Source: Rhynchopus euleeides | Lineage: Eukaryota; Euglenozoa; Diplonemea; Diplonemida; Diplonemidae | Reading direction: 5' to 3' | DNA length: 64,000 nucleotides | NCBI GenBank assembly: GCA_963210315.1 | Contig: OY723250.1 | Coordinates: forward strand, 2,294,001 to 2,358,000 | Part shown: positions 61,163 through 64,000 of the stretch, piece by piece | Layout of the letters: each line of letters begins with the position of its first letter | Position numbering within the stretch: position 1 is the stretch's first letter | The notes under the pieces: generated by a model | Told to the model about the DNA's origin: nothing | Seen by the model: the letters and a program-made list of their open reading frames with translations, nothing else | Database searches by the model: none | Program-made: the position numbers and the translations under genes

Positions 61163-63864
61163 CTGGCCTTGAGGCCGGTCCCTCCACCTCCCGCACCGAT
61201 GCAGCGGGAAGCAACAGAACCCCCCCTGACAACAACTCAGCGAGAGAAGATTTTAAGATCGGCAAGGCAGACACTGGCGGACTGCCTCTCGGAGTCATAT
61301 TGGCGCAGCATCAGGAGCTGTTACAGGCGGTACCGAAGGTTCAAGGAAAACTGGGAAAAGGGGCGGGGGCGGATCTCCCACGACATGGCAATCATCCTCT
61401 GGACGGCAAAACTCCGATGCATCGACTCGAGGACACGGAGCACAGCGCTGCAGTACACGGTCAACATCGGAGCGGCACTGAAGCGGTACGAGGGGGTGCA
61501 GCTCGGGGAGAGCCAGGAACTCATGGATTACAGAAGGGGACTCAAGAAACAGGGTGCTCTGCGGGCCCAGCAGCAGAAGCCCCCTGCGACGGCACCGGAG
61601 GTGGAAGACATCATCGAAGCGGAGAGGCGGAGTTTAGTACAGCTGGCCATCTCAATCTGCTGGGCGGGGGCGGCGCGTCTGGCAGACGTGCGGGGTTTGT
61701 TGGCGAAGGAGGTGCGTATCCGGGCGGACGGGGTGGTGGCGGTGCAGTGGTGCAACACAAAGGGGGACCCATGGAAGCTCGGTCGTTTCACGGGTCTGGA
61801 GCTGCCACCAAAACAGCTCAGACGTCTCCGCCGCCTCCTGTCATCCACAACGAGCCCCCTGCAGTGCCTTTTCGAGGGGGTGTCTTACCACAAGGTGGCG
61901 AGGGCGGTGAAACGCATCAACCCTGCTCTGACCCCACATTCACTACGTCGGGGAGCGATACATCATTTGGCCCTGCAGGGGACGCCGTTGGACGACATCC
62001 AAACACTGAGCAGACACGCAACAAAGGAGGCCATGTTGAGGTACTGCCCGACAGCGGCGCTGGAGCAGGTGTCACGCACGGCAGCCACGTCCCGAAAAAT
62101 GCGCGGAACGGGGACACAGTGACCAATCACCTTCTGCGGGCAAAGATCCCCTCGCTGTCCTGGCTACCTAGAACGCGAAAGTACGTGAGGGACGGCAGCA
62201 TTCCACCAGAGGGGTCACAGGAGCAGGTCGATGCCTCGGGTCTGCATGACGACACGTTTGGGCCTGGCCTGGACACGCTGTACGACGACTGCTTCGCAGT
62301 GAGGGTATCATCTCGGAGGGCGCGGCCCCCCGCCACTAGATCCACACCGGCGCCGGGCACGGACTACATCGCGCCGATCTGCAGCAGTTTCTTGAACCTC
62401 GACAGGCTGCGGGAGCTGGACACCACAGGGGAGCTTGACGGCGTCCTCGACATGATCACGGACCCCGCGGCATTCTACTCGAAGTTCATCCCGGGTGCCA
62501 TCAAGCGGATTAAATCACAGCCCGACGCGTGCGACAAAGTCTCAAGACATCTGCGGACACACCTCAGCGCTTTGATCGGTTTCGAAGTCCTCGAGACCGC
62601 CCCGCAGAGTTTGGTGCTGCACGCATTCACAGTGCCAAAGAAGTCGGGGGGTTTGCGTTTCGTGCTGGATGGAAGACCACTCAACGCCCTCATGACGCAC
62701 CCATTCGACATGCGCCTCCCTCCGATCACCGACGTGATAGATCAAATTACATCGCACAGCTGGGCAGCACTGGCTGATGGGAAGAGCTGGTTCTACCAGT
62801 TTCCCGTGCACCCGGAAATCCGCGAATACTTCGGGGTGAACGTGGGTGACCGTCGAGGGGATTATGTCCGCACACGTCTGAAAGCGTTGTGCATGGGGTG
62901 GTCATTCGCACCCTGCATCGCGCACCGCTCCGCCCGGGTCCTCCTGCCACAGGAAGAGGGGGCCACGTGGGTGGATAACTTCATTGTGTTGGGGGGGTCG
63001 GAGGAAGGAGTACAGAGTTCGTTTGACGCTTTCCTCCACCGGTGCGCCGAGACCAACGCTGTGATGAACCTCGATGACCCAGACTACGGGCACCCGGTGC
63101 AGCGATTCACCTCGTTCGGGATCGCGTTCGATCTGAGAAACCACCGCTACAGATCAGACGAATCATGGCTGGAGAAGTTCCTGTCGGGGACAGAGTTGAG
63201 GGCAGTTGTCGGGGGGAAGCCCGCTACACCAAGAGAGATCTTCAAAGTCGTGGGGGGTTTGGTGTGGCATGCCTACACGACGAAGGCCCACCTGTGTTTC
63301 CTCCCGTCAACCCTGACTTTCATGAAGGACATTGCAGCTGCCTCAGTCGATGACCGGGGCGCGTGGGATCGCCAGGTGGCGGTCCGACCCTCAGTGCGAG
63401 CCGAGATCAAGATGCGTACTCACCGCATGCGGGCCAACTTTTGGGTACTTCGACCGCCGACGGACGCAGTAACAGTGTGGTCTGACGCGTCATCGACGCG
63501 CTGGGGGGTTCTCATCGACACAGCCGCCCCGCTCGTGGCATACGAAGATTTCCAGGGGCCGAGTTCCGGGCACCACATATACCTGAAGGAGGCACACGCG
63601 GCGCGCCAGGCAGTACGCCTTACCGCCCTACACTATACGAACAAGCGGGTACGTCTGATGGTCGACAACCTACCCCTCGTGCACTCAATACAGCGGGGGC
63701 ATTCGTCATCGTTCGTGGCAAACGGAATACTTGCGGATCTCTTCACGGTTGCACAGGGCGCTGAGCTCTGCATCGAATGCATGTGGGTCCCAACTGATGA
63801 GCAGAAAGCAGATCAGTACACCCGGGGGTCGTCATCAGAGCACTACGTCCGCATTCCGCCCTAG
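61159..63864 (+). CDS. Reverse transcriptase-RNase H, retroelement copy 2
   Basis: Identical translated protein to copy 1, including WVDN at RT motif C and the RNase H residues. At least one silent base differs (GCT to GCC within DTAAPL), so the copies are separate loci and not an assembly repeat of one. RT homology starts near 62120; the region overlapping YR is uncertain. Confidence 0.85.
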   Translation: MTGLEAGPSTSRTDAAGSNRTPPDNNSAREDFKIGKADTGGLPLGVILAQHQELLQAVPKVQGKLGKGAGADLPRHGNHPLDGKTPMHRLEDTEHSAAVHGQHRSGTEAVRGGAARGEPGTHGLQKGTQETGCSAGPAAEAPCDGTGGGRHHRSGEAEFSTAGHLNLLGGGGASGRRAGFVGEGGAYPGGRGGGGAVVQHKGGPMEARSFHGSGAATKTAQTSPPPPVIHNEPPAVPFRGGVLPQGGEGGETHQPCSDPTFTTSGSDTSFGPAGDAVGRHPNTEQTRNKGGHVEVLPDSGAGAGVTHGSHVPKNARNGDTVTNHLLRAKIPSLSWLPRTRKYVRDGSIPPEGSQEQVDASGLHDDTFGPGLDTLYDDCFAVRVSSRRARPPATRSTPAPGTDYIAPICSSFLNLDRLRELDTTGELDGVLDMITDPAAFYSKFIPGAIKRIKSQPDACDKVSRHLRTHLSALIGFEVLETAPQSLVLHAFTVPKKSGGLRFVLDGRPLNALMTHPFDMRLPPITDVIDQITSHSWAALADGKSWFYQFPVHPEIREYFGVNVGDRRGDYVRTRLKALCMGWSFAPCIAHRSARVLLPQEEGATWVDNFIVLGGSEEGVQSSFDAFLHRCAETNAVMNLDDPDYGHPVQRFTSFGIAFDLRNHRYRSDESWLEKFLSGTELRAVVGGKPATPREIFKVVGGLVWHAYTTKAHLCFLPSTLTFMKDIAAASVDDRGAWDRQVAVRPSVRAEIKMRTHRMRANFWVLRPPTDAVTVWSDASSTRWGVLIDTAAPLVAYEDFQGPSSGHHIYLKEAHAARQAVRLTALHYTNKRVRLMVDNLPLVHSIQRGHSSSFVANGILADLFTVAQGAELCIECMWVPTDEQKADQYTRGSSSEHYVRIPP
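61199..62122 (+). CDS. Tyrosine recombinase, retroelement copy 2
   Basis: Identical 307-residue protein to that at 24778-25701, with R160, H247, R250, H273 and Y282 intact. Located 36 nt after the gag stop in the same frame. Confidence 0.9.
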   Translation: MQREATEPPLTTTQREKILRSARQTLADCLSESYWRSIRSCYRRYRRFKENWEKGRGRISHDMAIILWTAKLRCIDSRTRSTALQYTVNIGAALKRYEGVQLGESQELMDYRRGLKKQGALRAQQQKPPATAPEVEDIIEAERRSLVQLAISICWAGAARLADVRGLLAKEVRIRADGVVAVQWCNTKGDPWKLGRFTGLELPPKQLRRLRRLLSSTTSPLQCLFEGVSYHKVARAVKRINPALTPHSLRRGAIHHLALQGTPLDDIQTLSRHATKEAMLRYCPTAALEQVSRTAATSRKMRGTGTQ

Positions 63865-63989
63865 ACTCCACCGGCCATCTAACAAAACGCGTGGCGTCCC
63901 TTGGCCCAAGGGCCCTCAGGGTCCTAGGTGGAAGCGATCAATGCAAAAATCATCTGAAAGGAAGACTCGAGAGACTGCTGCTGTATTTT

Positions 63990-64000
63990 GGTAAAACACA
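63990..64000 (+). mobile_element. Left end of a further retroelement copy (head-to-tail)
   Basis: The last 11 bases, GGTAAAACACA, equal the left end of both retroelement copies and follow copy 2 directly at TATTTT. The window ends before it can be confirmed. Confidence 0.55.

Larger units (their letters stand above)
57807..63989 (+). mobile_element. Tyrosine-recombinase retroelement, copy 2 (with nested TRIM)
   Basis: Same element as at 22750-27537, from GGTAAAACACACCCCGTGTG to GACTGCTGCTGTATTTT. It encodes identical Gag, YR and RT/RNase H proteins. Differences: a 1.15-kb LTR-like insertion in the 5' part, four extra tandem-repeat units, a shorter poly-A run and a palindromic insertion of about 37 bp after the RT/RNase H stop (63892-63928). 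At the right end the sequence runs directly into GGTAAAACACA, the left end of the same element. Confidence 0.85.

Overview
The window looks like a piece of a GC-rich protist nuclear genome. It carries long protein genes with GT-AG introns in at least one gene, very large satellite arrays, and several kinds of eukaryotic transposon. All six host genes recognised (28.9-57.1 kb) lie on the + strand. Most start just after a pyrimidine-rich tract ending in AG, as expected for directional gene clusters with trans-splicing. The retroelements have the order Gag - tyrosine recombinase (YR) - RT/RNase H, which I associate with the VIPER/TATE-type elements of Euglenozoa. My best guess is a diplonemid-like euglenozoan; this is inference, and no spliced-leader or rRNA sequence was found to confirm it.

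Layout. 0-2.2 kb: repeat-rich sequence with a degraded minus-strand gene. 2.25-7.85 kb and 10.1-16.5 kb: two arrays of the same 31-bp satellite family (about 181 and 206 units), separated by 2.2 kb of hairpin-rich sequence. 16.5-22.7 kb: no gene recognised, but two TIR elements (a 364-bp MITE with TA duplication, and an 0.8-kb element with 26-bp perfect inverted ends). 22.75-27.54 kb: an intact YR retroelement (copy 1). 28.9-57.1 kb: the gene cluster, in order a Ubl-ankyrin protein (1801 aa), two related secreted/membrane proteins, a USP7-type deubiquitinase with four introns, a zinc-ribbon/coiled-coil nuclear-type protein, and a CUB-TM-U-box protein. A 1.55-kb foldback element with target duplication sits between the last two introns-bearing and zinc-ribbon genes (51.1-52.7 kb). 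57.8-63.99 kb: a second YR retroelement copy with identical proteins, interrupted by a 1.15-kb LTR-like (TRIM-type) element. The last 11 bases start what appears to be a third, head-to-tail copy.

Three of the six host genes relate to ubiquitin (Ubl-ankyrin, USP7-type protease, U-box E3), and three encode signal-peptide/single-pass membrane proteins. Whether these work together is not shown by the sequence. The most unusual items are the CUB-TM-U-box architecture, a GGGAAAG slippery heptamer just before the gag stop that would open a -1 frame running across the whole YR gene into RT/RNase H, and the nested mobile elements.
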